64,000 bases of DNA, taken from contig NC_049990.1 in NCBI RefSeq assembly GCF_000003815.2, positions 7,444,770-7,508,769 on the forward strand, in the 5' to 3' direction. The DNA is from Branchiostoma floridae (Eukaryota; Chordata; Leptocardii; Amphioxiformes; Branchiostomatidae). Below, one piece after another: positions 1 through 11,300 of the stretch (positions are counted from its first letter, which is position 1; the number at the start of each line of letters is the position of its first letter). The position numbers were made by a program, and so were the translations under genes. The notes under the pieces are model-generated. The model did not search any database, was not told the DNA's origin, and saw only the letters and a list, made by a program, of their open reading frames with translations.

Positions 1-190
1 CAAATTCTTGCCCGTGGGCTAGTTGCAAACAGGTAAACAATTTCAAGCAGTATAGCAAGCGACTACTTTGGGCTAGAGTCAACTCTAAAATGTAACCTAT
101 TGAGTTTGGCTTCTTTTTCTGACAGTATGTTATGTATGGGTACTGTGATGTTAAGAGATTGGGATGGAAATTGGTAACCACTTAAAAGAA
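1..190 (-). repeat. LINE 3' end fragment
   Basis: The sequence reads, in reverse, like the tail of the LINE family seen again near 30430-30800: a GGGCATGAA-like block next to a GGCTAATTG-like block, preceded by a stretch matching the 3' end of the LINE coding region (the GTTTGGCTTCTTTT-like segment near 105). It lies in the intron before the first visible light-chain exon. Family assignment is by comparison within this window only. Confidence 0.45.
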
Positions 191-256
191 TCTTATCTTT
201 CTTGGTCGTAAAAGGGACAGGCTGAAATTAATGTACTGTTTCTTCTTGCTCCATAG

Positions 257-3200
257 ACTTCAAGGACTGGTACACGTTGTTCGATGAGGTCGGAGATGGA
301 AAGATCTACGGGCGGCAGATCGGCGACGTGCTCCGGTCGTTCGGAGAGAACCCCACCGTGAGCCTGTGTGAACAGTTCATCAAGGAGATCGGAGGTAGGT
401 AGATCCTAGTCAGTGTGACACAAACTCTTCCTGTCCTGAGCTGTAACTGACCCCTCGCCGCCGAGGAAGCCGGTCAGATGTTGGGCGGGCTGCTATAAGC
501 GTGCTTTAATCAGGCTACGTAGATTCAACTTCGCGCTGTTTGAATCTCTGATAGCTACGCCAGGTTCTGGCTGTTAACGTAACATTTCCAAACCGGGGCC
601 CAGCCGGGCTGTTTGTGGAAACGGAAAATAGAAATGTGTACTTAAAGATGTAAACAAATAATTCCAATGACTATTCTCTTTACGTCTGTGTAGTTTGGTT
701 TCTTTTTATCATACGTTTCGTTCGTATCATACGTAAGCTGCCCGGCCGGGCCCCGCTTTGGAAATTAGACGTAGGCTTTACCATGATCTGTTCGCCGTCC
801 AAATGTCCAGCTAGACCGCGCTAGCGAAACATCAGGATAAAGAATACGCTCAGACCACGGCATGTAACCAGAACCCTATATTCTACATTACATATCATTT
901 TGGACATAAAACAAGTGGGGTCTTCAACGAATGCTAGGATGGGCACACTCTGGGCCATCGACGTGAGATGTGTCAGAGAATATGGAGTAAGTACACCAAA
1001 TATGTTGGTGGGATATAAATACGCCTTAGATAATTCCATGCCTTAATGCAGAAAACGGGCTGAGAGAGGGGGTGGGGTGGCTGGAATGTCACGAAGATAA
1101 AGGTAAACGGTTGTATGATGCCTTCAGTGCTGACTTTGCTAATACATAAAAAAGAATGTTGAATTCAGTGTGTTTTAATTGCAATATGAAACAAAATATA
1201 TCATATAAGGTATATATATATTGTACAAGATAACGACATTGTGTCACACATGCATACCGGAAGTGTGATGTCGGCAAAAGGTCAAAGGTGCTTGGAAGTC
1301 GATATCGGCCCCAGTCTTGGTTGAGGGAAGGTTGATGGGCTCTGATGTAAATGGCCTCCTTCACTCCCCTGAGAACGTCCTGATCGAAAACTTGTTGGTA
1401 AGCGCCTTATTTTTTGTACGGATATACAGTTTCAAATTGTATCACAATACATTTTTTTTACCTTTAGACGACAAGCGGATAGATTTCGACACGTTCCTGC
1501 CGTACCTTGGAGAGGCCATGAAGTTCCGGGACCCGTTCGACAACTACGAGGCGTTCCAGGAGTGTCTGAAGTGTTACGACAAGGACGGGATCGGAGTCAT
1601 CGACAGCGCCGCCTTCAGACACGGACTCTCATATCTAGGTAAGAACTACTGGTCCCTTTAGACACGGACTCTCATATCTAGGTAAGAGCTACTGGTCCCT
1701 TCAGACACGGACTCTCATATTTAGGTAAGAACTACTGGTCCCTTTAGACACGGACTCTCATATCTAGGTAAGGACTACTGGTCTCTTCAGACACGGACTC
1801 TCATATTTAGGTAAGAACTACTGGTCCCTTCAGACACGGACTCTCATATCTAGGTAAGAGCTACTGGTCCCTTCAGACACGGACTCTCATATTTAGGTAA
1901 GAACTACTGGTCCCTTTAGACACGGACTCTCATATCTAGGTAAGAGCTACTGGTCCCTTCAGACACGGACTCTCATATTTAGGTAAGAACTACTGGTCCC
2001 TTCAGACACGGACTCTCATATTTAGGTAAGAACTACTGGTCCCTTCAGACACGGACTCTCATATTTAGGTAAGAACTACTGGTCCCTTCAGACACGGACT
2101 CTCATATTTAGGTAAGAACTACTGGTCCCTTCAGACACGGACTCTCATATCTAGGTAAGAGCTACTGGTCCCTTCAGACACGGACTCTCATATTTAGGTA
2201 AGAACTACTGGTCCCTTCAGACACGGACTCTCATATTTAGGTAAGAACTACTGGTCCCTTTAGACACGGACTCTCATATCTAGGTAAGAGCTACTGGTCC
2301 CTTCAGACACGGACTCTCATATTTAGGTAAGAACTACTGGTCCCTTCAGACACGGACTCTCATATCTAGGTAAGAACTACTGGTCCCTTCAGACACGGAC
2401 TCTCATATTTAGGTAAGAACTACTGGTCCCTTCAGACACGGACTCTCATATCTAGGTAAGATTCAAGATTCAAGATAGGGTTTATCGGAAATTGCAGTGT
2501 CTTGCACTGAATTACATCCAATTGACACAAGTTAAAATAATCGTGTCTAACAATTTCACGCATCTTATAAGATAAATCATGTATTACAATAAACTAGACA
2601 GTTATATCTAGTCTTGGATATCATTCGTATATACATAAATCAAAAAGACATTCGCCGAAGAGCAGAGTGGTGACATAACAACAATGCTATTTCAAGCACA
2701 CTTCTCCTGTCTATGTTTTGACTATCCATCTAATGGATAGTCGATAGCGTTTGTAACAACCAAAAACGAAAAAAAACCTTTGTACATGTACTTAATTAAA
2801 ACTAGTGCACTATGCTACATCGGCGTTCTGCTTTGCAGTTCCTCTGCAATCAGCAAAGCGCGTGGTTCCACCATAGATCCCTCCTCCCTTCCGATGTTCT
2901 TGAAATGACCTTGACCTGTTAATGGCTTTAACAGAAATATTCTTGTCCACTCGGTTATATGGACAACACGTCACGTGACTGACATAAACGGACGTTGATG
3001 GAATGTGATGTCGTATGTATTTCAAATTAGGATGTGAAGGGGGATTTCGTGACATCGTTTTCCCTTTATGTGCCAGCCACAGCCTCCATAGTAGGCTTCG
3101 TGGATGGACTATTGTTTAACACGAAGAGAATGGGTGATCCGGTGCGCTTAGCTCTAAAAGCGAGTCGTAGTGAAGCCGCATATCACTATCAGATTTCTAC

Positions 3201-4985
3201 AGATAACTACGCTTTGGAAGAAGAAAAAGGGCATGGAATGGAGAACCGTCCCTTGGTGGGGTGGGTGGTGGTGGGGGTGGCGGTTCACAGACAACATGAA
3301 CAAACTGCCTCACACCGATGTTCTTCTTTTCCCTGATTTGGGATACTGCTGCAGACGACAGGGACGGACTGTCTCACACCGACGTTATTCTTGTCCCTGA
3401 TTTGGAGTGCAGAGTGGCCTGTTAACTACAGACCAGGTCTTTCTACATCTCCAAAACAGGGCCCAGAAAACTTGCAACGAGGGCCACAACACATTTATTC
3501 ATAACGTCGCATTCTCTGGAAACGTCACATCCTTTAGTGCTGAACAACAATCAAGGATGTGTACATGTTGCCATGCATGTCCTTGGTGCTGAACACCATT
3601 CGCACATATGTTGCCATGCGTGTCCTTGGTGCTGAACGCCACCCACCCACATGTAGGCATGCATGTTCTAGGTGCAGAACGCCATCCGAACACATGTTGC
3701 CATACTTGTCCTTGGTGCTGAACGCCATTCACACATATGTTGCCATGCTTGTCCTTGGTGCTGAATGCCATCCAATCTAAAGTGTGCAGAGGTTCATAAT
3801 TACTGGTGCTGCATTATTACATTCTTGCAATCCATTTTGATGTCTTACAGTACCCGGTGGAATTATGATAGTTGACGCTATTCAGAGGACCAAAATAATG
3901 ATTTTTGATACGAGACAAAAATTAAATACACGTCCATTACCGCCCACGACATGTGGATAATTGACCATTTTTGTGTGGCGATTGTTTGTGCAGAATGATT
4001 GACCATTTTTGTGTGACGATTGTTTGTGCAGAATGATTGACCATTTTTGTGTGACGATTGTTTGTGCAGGATGATTGACAGTTTTGTGTGACAATTGTTT
4101 GTGCAGGATGATTGACAGTTCTTTGTGACGATTGTTTGTCCAGGAGAGAAACTGAAGGATGAGGAGATTGAAGAACTGATGGGCGGACTGGAGGATGGGG
4201 ACGGCAGGATCAACATCGAAGGTACAGGAGAACGCATGTAGCCACTCCTTTAACTCTAAGGGCACAATCCGCCGTACGTGCAATTTGTTCGTACGTTTTT
4301 TTCGGGGGGGGGGGGGGAGGCCACGTCCGCCACGTATTTCTAAAAACGTTCAGGTTGTACAGGGCAGGCGCGTCGCCCATACGGGCACGTGCGGGGGGCG
4401 AATCCGCAGCCCTTGCCTGCACGTAAAGCTCTACGGCGTGTCTGCGTGCTCCAAATCCGTTGTATTCCCTACAAGTTCGTACGGAGGCGGTACCTACCAC
4501 TTACGGATCCCAAAAGATTGCCCATGTTTTGGCACGTACGGCGGGTTGTGCCCTTAGCTCGACTCTCTGCTTTAATGTAGTAGGTAGGTAGGTTTAATGT
4601 AGTTATTACCTTTGGTGGCTGAAAAATTAGAACTTGTGGGGTGCGGACTTAAAGAAGTAAGGTATTGTACAATAGCCGGCTTATTCCTATTCTAGCTCTG
4701 GTTTGCTTCACTGATAGCTTTCTTCTTTTGAGGTCGAAAAGGATGGCCTTTTTACAACTACTTTTTTTATATTAACTTTTACGTTTACTGTTTCATAGAA
4801 AATATCTTTGATCATCAGCCGTGGAGCCGTTTCTACTTAGAGAATGAGAGATAGAGGGGGACTAAGTCATCAGTAAAAATAACACCCTGCTAAACATGCA
4901 TTATTTTTCCCTTGCAGAGTTCTGTACCTTCTTGTTGAAGGAAGGGAAGGATACAGCAGAAGAGCCAAAAGAGGAAAAGAAATAG
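257..4985 (+). CDS. Myosin essential (alkali) light chain, 3' part
   Basis: Four coding exons, 257-394, 1468-1638, 4144-4221 and 4918-4985 (TAG stop), join in phase; the 5' exon(s) with the start codon lie before the window. The product is a calmodulin-fold light chain that binds the IQ helix of the myosin heavy-chain lever arm. Visible features are the degenerate first EF hand (LFDEVGDGKI, then GDVLRSFGENPT, where vertebrate chains have GDVMRALGQNPT), the central FDTFLPYL segment, the CYDKDGIGVI loop with RHGLSYLGEKL, and EELMGGLEDGDGRINIEEF. A lysine/glutamate-rich tail (EEPKEEKK) ends the protein. Calcium loops are mostly degenerate, as usual for essential light chains. The intron between exons 1468-1638 and 4144-4221 holds three tandem arrays, two of which copy the splice sites themselves. 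A muscle isoform is likely but not shown. Confidence 0.9.
569..778. mobile_element. CCGG-core TIR MITE, copy A
   Basis: About 210 bp, in the first visible intron of the light-chain gene. The ends are inverted copies of a GC-rich terminus containing ATTTCCAAACCGGGGCCC and GCCGGGCTGTTTGTGGAAA. Five relatives lie in the kinase introns (17303, 17789, 27803, 28232, 28489). No coding capacity; the parent transposon is unknown. Confidence 0.7.
1613..2460 (+). repeat. 43-bp minisatellite carrying a 5' splice site, 20 copies
   Basis: Twenty tandem units of 43 bp, each made of the last ~26 nt of the exon ending at 1638 plus the first ~17 nt of the intron, so each unit repeats the donor CTAG|GTAAG. Variation in the exon-derived part is mostly CTA/TTA and TTC/TTT, both silent in the coding frame. 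Copies with CTAG and TTAG are interspersed, suggesting higher-order amplification. The unit length is 1 mod 3, so use of a later donor shifts the frame, and the reading frame meets TAG at 1659-1661 in any case. Confidence 0.95.
2461..3536. other. Intronic sequence without a recognised gene
   Basis: Light-chain intron. A possible retroelement tail sits near 2461-2640 (TTCAAGATTCAAGAT then TTTATCGGAAATTGCAG). A GGTGGGGTGGTGG-rich patch lies near 3250-3285. No supported coding sequence. Confidence 0.4.
3537..3775. repeat. ~42-bp tandem repeat, 5-6 copies
   Basis: Units contain GTCCTTGGTGCTGAACGCCA and ACATATGTTGCCATGC with moderate divergence. It lies in the light-chain intron between the donor array and the acceptor array. 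The open frames here are by-products of the repeat. Confidence 0.85.
3958..4143 (+). repeat. 37-38-bp tandem repeat carrying a 3' splice site, 5 copies
   Basis: Each unit runs GATTGACCATTTTTGTGTGA then CGATTGTTTGTGCAG. The AG ends fall at 3993, 4031, 4069, 4106 and 4143; the last is the acceptor required by phase for the exon at 4144. The four upstream copies are near-identical acceptor sequences with the same short pyrimidine tract. Using the 3993 site would keep phase (150 nt) but puts TGA in frame at once. Confidence 0.92.
4258..4555. mobile_element. TIR element with AAGGGCACAA ends
   Basis: Inverted termini AAGGGCACAAYCCGCCGTACGT at both ends, about 298 bp apart, with a poly-G run near 4305-4318. 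It starts 37 bp after the donor of the 4144-4221 exon. Flanks read T/TTA-like, so the target-site class is unclear. Non-coding. Confidence 0.75.
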
Positions 4986-5574
4986 ACCAGTACCAGGCAT
5001 CGCATCCCACTATGTTTATACTCTGCAAATATCTAGTTTTCTAGACACCTGCTTCCGATAAAGAAAACGTAATGCCGAATTTCGAATACAAAATGGATAT
5101 TTCGTACGACATTATTGACTTCTCCACTGTTTACGACGCTGCTTTGTTCTTGTAGATCTAAAGTTGAGATTTTAAACAATGTCTTCAGTATGATTGTTTG
5201 ATATAAATCAAGGAGGAAGTAGATAAGACACATGACGCAGGTCTTCAGAGTAAAACCGTCTGTCTTTCGTCTGTCTGGGGGCGAGGTGGGGGGACCTCCG
5301 ATCCCATCTTATATTTCTCTTTCTTTCTCTTTCCTTTTTTCTCCGAAAAAAATAAGAAAAAATACGGACCAAACCCAGTACTTTAATTGGTAAGGGAAGG
5401 TAAGGAGTTCGTCTGTCTGATGAAGGAGCTAGTGGGCCCGGCAGGAGAGAGTGGGCTGTGAAACTTTACCCTGCTGACCGAGCTACGTTTTACCTGAAAC
5501 TGTCGTCTGTTTGTCAGTCTACTTTCCTCTTGTGAAAAATGATCGAAGTGTTCAAAGACTCATTTTTTCTGAGA

Positions 5575-5885
5575 ACTATCTTTGAGTGGAACTCGCAGTA
5601 CAGTAGAAGAATCCTTACTATATAGCTTTAAACAACGCTTGTATTTAGATGTATAAAGGTTTGATATGAAGAGTAGTTCAGTGTAATATAACCAGCTGCT
5701 GCTGGGCCGAGTGCCTGCGAAGCTGGTGTGTTATGCCAAAGAGCGGTTATATCGTCTATACAGATATGGAAGCTGGTGTGTTACACCAAAGGAAGGTTTT
5801 ACCGGCTATACAGATACAAAACCTTGTGTATTACATCGAACAGTGGTTATACCAATAACATGACAAATCATACTACACACGGGAG
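5575..5885 (+). repeat. LINE 3' end with short internal tandem repeat
   Basis: It starts with a degenerate trace of a LINE C-terminus (a frame reads FEWNS, as in the TIxEWNSLP motif common near the end of CR1/Jockey-like ORF2). Then comes ATAACCAGCTGCTG and two to three ~45-50-bp units around AAGCTGGTGTGTTAYRCC and GGTTATACC. A related copy lies at 31545-31735. Assignment to LINE is inference. Confidence 0.55.
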
Positions 5886-7583
5886 CCGGCTTCAGGGTTT
5901 TATCATGTAAAAGTACGCAAAATGGTAGTACAATGTACAAATGGTATGAACTGCTGAATACAACATTAAAGTTGAGTGAACAAAGTTATTTGAACTTATA
6001 TTGAATTTGATTATGCAACAATCAAACAGTTACATGGGCTATATGCTGTTAATATACATATATGCAGCCTTTGCTCTTAACATATCTCTTGAATAAATTC
6101 TAAAGTAACAAAATCATATTGTCAATATCATGCAACATGCAAGCATACAGCCTTGACAATCATTAAATACAAATGGCTTAACTTTAGAAATGTTTTAAAG
6201 GGCTAACTTGAATTACTTTTCACAGTAAATTCAAGTCGTACTTAAACAACAAAACATGCACTAACGTTTCAATAGATGACTCGCAAGCTCTTGCAACTAC
6301 TCCCTCTGTCTACCTACAGAAGTACTACATGTGTCATTTCCAAATAGAGAACTGTCACATGTTCAAGTAAAACATACACAATGTACTTTCAACATTGAAA
6401 ATACTTTGTCTAGAAACCTACCCTGGCCAAAATGCAGCAGTCAGTTTCTTTATAATGTCTCAGTACAAATTGCACATGAAGCATATAACAGGCATTAATA
6501 TTATTTCAGATATGTTGGCAAGTATTTTTGTTAAAGGAAGTATAAATTTATACCAACAAGGAATCTGAGTTATGGCATTACAAATAAGGCAAGCAGCCAA
6601 AACAGCTGGAAAGCCTTTTAGATGTATACATCTTTCTAAAGGTTGGGCTACAAATATATTCAGGTATTGTTGGTATGTTCTGCTAAAGGACACATACGCT
6701 CTATAAAGTGTTATAATTAGGATATTGTTACAACAGCCTTTTGAAGACCTTTCTTATTTGCACATGGTCAGAAGAAATTATGGCTTTCTGTAAGAGGCCC
6801 ATTCAATGGACCACATCATCAATATGGGAACAAAACTGCACTTAACTGTTACACAACTATTTCAAAGTGAACTTAACTGTTAAATCAATGATGTGATCTC
6901 AGTAACAAACATAAAAGTTACAATAATATAGAACCGTGAGTCTTAGAAACACAACCATTTCTAAACTCGAATAACATTGTACAACACTTTTCCAACTTAT
7001 TCCAAATACCAGAACATCAAAACCTACATCTTACTTTAGAAAAGAAATGTGTGAATACAATATCATGTTTGTAGTAGTCAATGTATTTTGCTGCCAGCTA
7101 CATTACCCAAACGTACGGATCATATAAGGTTGATATGTAACATTATGAGAGAAGCTTTTATAATCTTGCTGGTTTATCATGGATGTAGGTAACTTCTTTA
7201 TATCACGTTCTGTCTTACTAAGGTTTGACACGAGAATGAAGTTTCATGTTGATTGTTAACATATAGTAGTAGAGACTGAGCTAAAAGTTGGTTCCAACAC
7301 AAAAGTTAAGCCCATAAAACTTTTTACCATTCTACTAGGTGATTGGCATTTTAAATGTCGAAATTTTAAAAATTGTTTGCAAACGTTTTTAGCTTTTGTG
7401 GTGACCTCACCACTCAAATTCAAATTGTGGCCTGTGGCCACACAGCCATAAAAATAAGTCCCAGTGAAAATAAGTGAATTTTGCAGTAACTTGAAATCTG
7501 AAGAAGACCATAGCACAAGTGAAAAATTTAACATGCTAACCTTTTGTGTTGGAACAAAGTTTTAGCACTGTGCTGTAAATAAA

Positions 7584-7795
7584 GCTAGTTCACCTTTATC
7601 TGCGGGTTAACCTATATCCGTTGTTTTTCAAAACAGGGTATTTAGGCACATCAAGCCGACGGGCGATAGTTTTGAACTGCAATATACTGACAATACTGAA
7701 ATTTGAAACCAACGTCTGTCAACGTAATATCCCCAAATACTCTGTTGTTAAAAGCAACGGATAATGGTTACCCAATGGATAAAGGTGAAGTAGCG
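7584..7795. mobile_element. TIR MITE, ~212 bp
   Basis: Ends form long imperfect inverted repeats of about 60 bp: TTCACCTTTATCTGCGGGTTAA on the left, and on the right the reverse complement of TTCACCTTTATCCATTGGGTAA. ATCCGTTG is shared further in. It lies downstream of the BAR-like gene. No coding capacity. Confidence 0.75.
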
Positions 7796-8305
7796 TTACA
7801 CATCAGTCACACAGGATTACCTACATATACGTTTCCTACATTTCAGGCTTTTTAGATTCAAAGTTCAACAGTATCAATAGAGGCACTAAATACTTGGCAT
7901 TACACTACACCTAACTATATCTACAGCCTGGGTCTACATGTGCATAGATGGTTGTGCTTCACTATGTCTTTACAAACATCTGCTGTGAGGTGAGGTAAAC
8001 AATTAGCCCACTACATGGACAATAATGTCCTAATGGTAGTATAACATATATAAATCTTCTTACTGTAGAGAATGAAAATGAACAGTAAAATGGGTATACT
8101 ACAGGTAGGACCATATATTTTCGGAATGGCACAAAACATGCAGGTATTGTTTTCAATCTATTAGTAAGATTTTGAGAAGTATGTTTAGGAAATCAAATGG
8201 CTATTCTGGTATCTAGAGTTGGCCAACTTTCTGCAGCAAGTTTGAGAAGGAAATCCTTTGAAATTTTATTGTCACAATACACCACATGATGTGTGTTGTA
8301 ACAAA

Positions 8306-11300
8306 CTAGGCTTCAGTTTGCAGCTCTTCTTCACGCTTTGCAACAACTACCTTTGCAGCATCCTCTTTACCGTTTTTACTGGACAACTTGTCCGTGTCTA
8401 GATCCTTCCTCTCACTCCCAGCCTCTCCACACTTTTCCTTCTCAACACTGGCTGGATTCTGATTTTCCGTGGCATCTCCACTGCCGGCTACAGTAAATGT
8501 GATCCCACCACTGTCTTGGTCTGGAACTTTTTCAGTGTCCTTGGACGGTGCATCTAGCCCTTGTGTCAGTTGGCTGCCATCACCATCACCTAATGATAAA
8601 AAACAGAATAAATCAGTGAGGATATCAGTAAAATGTCTTAGTTTAATGTACCTACTGGTACAAACGTTATTGACTTTCTTCATTCAGTATGCAGTGCAAG
8701 ACATTCCCTTTTTTTGGTAAGGAAACATTTCAGTCAACAGTATCAGAAAAACATGCACTTTCCTTGATAAAAGAAAGGAAATAACACAAGTACACTACAC
8801 ACATAATCTGTGGAGTACACCATGAGAAACATGCCAGTGCCAGAGGGCCACTGAGGGTCATCTTTTCTTGAAAATGGAAAGCAGTATTGCTAAGAATGTG
8901 GGATGAAACATGAAAATTTCAAGAATGTTTATCACTTCACTAACCATTATGTTGAATCTCTTCCTGTGGCACCCCATCCACGATCTCCACATAACTGTGG
9001 TCGGACGTGACCGAATCGCTCCTCTCCAGAGCCGCCTCCTCTCCTACAGAGTCTCCTGAAGCCTGTCTCATCATCAGCGCATCCGACAACTGTCTGGCAA
9101 GAGAGCCATGGGGCGGACGACTGGGCTTGCTCGGTTGCTTAGCAACATCCGACGTTTCCGTAGCAACCTGAGAATCTTCTGACGGTTGCTGGGCAATATC
9201 TGTTGTTGGCATGGCAACGTCAGGTGGTTGCTGGGCAGTGTCGTTGGATTGTAGAGCTTGCTGCTGAGGTTCGGGTTTTGGACCGACAACAGTGTTGGGG
9301 TCGATGTAGTTGTCTGCCTGCACGTACGGTTCACTGTAGTCCACACTGTCATCTTCATGTGAGGCTGTCAGGTCTGGAAAAGGGATTCAGATTACAGACA
9401 CAATCATTCTGTATGAAGACACTGTGTTGTAAATTATGAAATGTTTGCTGCATTTTAATTTTTAAGTGTTTGTGATAAACTCTTACTACTTAAATATATA
9501 TACTACAAACTCACACCATATTTGTGAAAGCGTAAGAGGTCACTTTAATTTCATTGCTTAGTTGAATGTCAGATTGCCTTTGCAGATGTCAAAGGGCACA
9601 AGGGAGCATCCACTTGTGTTGGCGTTTGCAGACTTATTTGCTAGACGCCTCATGAAATGGAACAATCCAATACAATCATTCTGCAAATCTTTCACAATAA
9701 CAAGTCAATTTACTGTTAACTATTGCAGGCTCTTCTGAATTGACCATTAAACATTGCCAGTACATGTACTATTGTTCCCCATGCAGACCCTCATATAGAT
9801 ATACCTGGTCTAGGGAGTGGTGCGGGCGGCCTGTTGGGTAGAGTCGCTGCCTTCGGAGGGGGCGGCCGGGCGGGGGGGGGACCCTTCCCAGACTGCATCC
9901 TCGTCAGCCTTCTCGGAGGGGCTTCTGATGACGAAGTTCCCTGGTCATCTCTAGCAGACGGCGAGGCATCTCTTGTGTGAGATGGAGGATGAGAAGGGGG
10001 AGGGGGGCGGCTCGGGGTAGTCTTGGCAGTTGTTGTTCCTTCTGGTGCTAAGTTTTGGCTGGAGTTTTGAGGGGGTGGTGTAGAGGGGCCGCCGTCTTCA
10101 ACCTCTGGACTAGTGGGAGGGACTACCTCCTCATCAAAAGGATTTTTTCTAATGCTAGCCCTGTCGTCCCCTATTCCATCTGCTGGAGTGGTACTGTCCT
10201 GGATGTGCCCTGTGGCTGTCTGTGGAGAGGTGGACTGTACCATGTGGGTAGAGGGGAGAGAGGGTTGGTAGGTGAGGGGTCGGTAGGTGTGGAGGGTGGA
10301 CCCTTCCTCCTGACCCCCCTCTTTGGGAGGGTTCTGCATGTTGAGTTTCTCCGCCACTTCTCTGACAAGTTGGACTCCTTTGTCATCCACTATGACAAAC
10401 AAAACAAAACAACAAACATTTAATATTTCAGAACAAGTATGATAGGCTAGAAAAACTGTACTTGCAATTCTTTTTTTAGGGGGGGATTGTGAAACCTTTC
10501 CTGAAATCTCAACTTTTTAAATCAAATCTTTAGAAAAAATCACATTGTGACAGAAAAGAAGCTATGAATAATAGATATTCTAAACACAAAGAACTTGTGA
10601 ATTAAGCTTTTTCACAGTTCAACTGTGTATGTGCAAGTCAGAAGTGAAGGCCATCAACTACATTGTAGTAAACAGTTCTTGCCTAGACCATGCTTAACAC
10701 AGACATGTTTTATTTACATGTCAGGGGCCTTAAACTTTGGCCCTGTATCTGATATCCTATAAATAGACTTATTGAGGTCATCCAAAACTGTGCTCTTGTT
10801 AATCACGAAGAAAGCTTTCCTTGTTTCTAAAGGAAATGACAAATCCACAGGTGTCATGAAGAACTTACTACTCTTCATATCCTCAGGTGTCATGGGAGTG
10901 GGGACGTCCGGGATGAACTCCGCCAGCGCCTGCTGTGTGGTTGCTAGGTTACCGCATCTCTGGTGGTACAGCTGCATGTTGTCTGACAGGGTCAACAAGG
11001 CAGCCTTTACCTTCCCAGCCTGCAATGCAAGTATGCACATTTTCCAATAAGTTGCAAAGTTTTCATTTCTACAGCTTGCATTTTTTTGTGACCATTATAA
11101 AATCAGGATGATTTTAAGAATCATGGTAATTTGATGTGCCACCTTTACCTTCCCAGCCTGCAATGCAAATATTCACATTTTTCAAGTCACAAATTTTTTT
11201 AACTGTTCAATACAAATTGCTTTTTTTTGTGACCTTATAAAATTATTTCAAGAATTATGGCAATTCATGCCTCTAAACAGAAAACTGTCAGCTTATTTTT

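Larger units (their letters stand above)
4986..8305. other. Intergenic region between two gene 3' ends
   Basis: Between the light-chain stop (plus) and the stop of the BAR-like gene (minus). It should hold both 3' UTRs. Apart from the repeats listed separately (5575-5885 and 7584-7795) and AT-rich sequence, nothing is recognised. Pyrimidine-rich patches lie near 5312-5345. Confidence 0.5.

Noticed and set aside
1613-2460. Regular repeat spacing resembling a CRISPR array
   Set aside because: Units are head-to-tail with no unique spacers, in a eukaryotic intron; it is a minisatellite.
10055-10423. 122-codon plus-strand frame
   Set aside because: Antisense shadow of the proline-rich exon of the BAR-like gene, which has phase-consistent splice sites.
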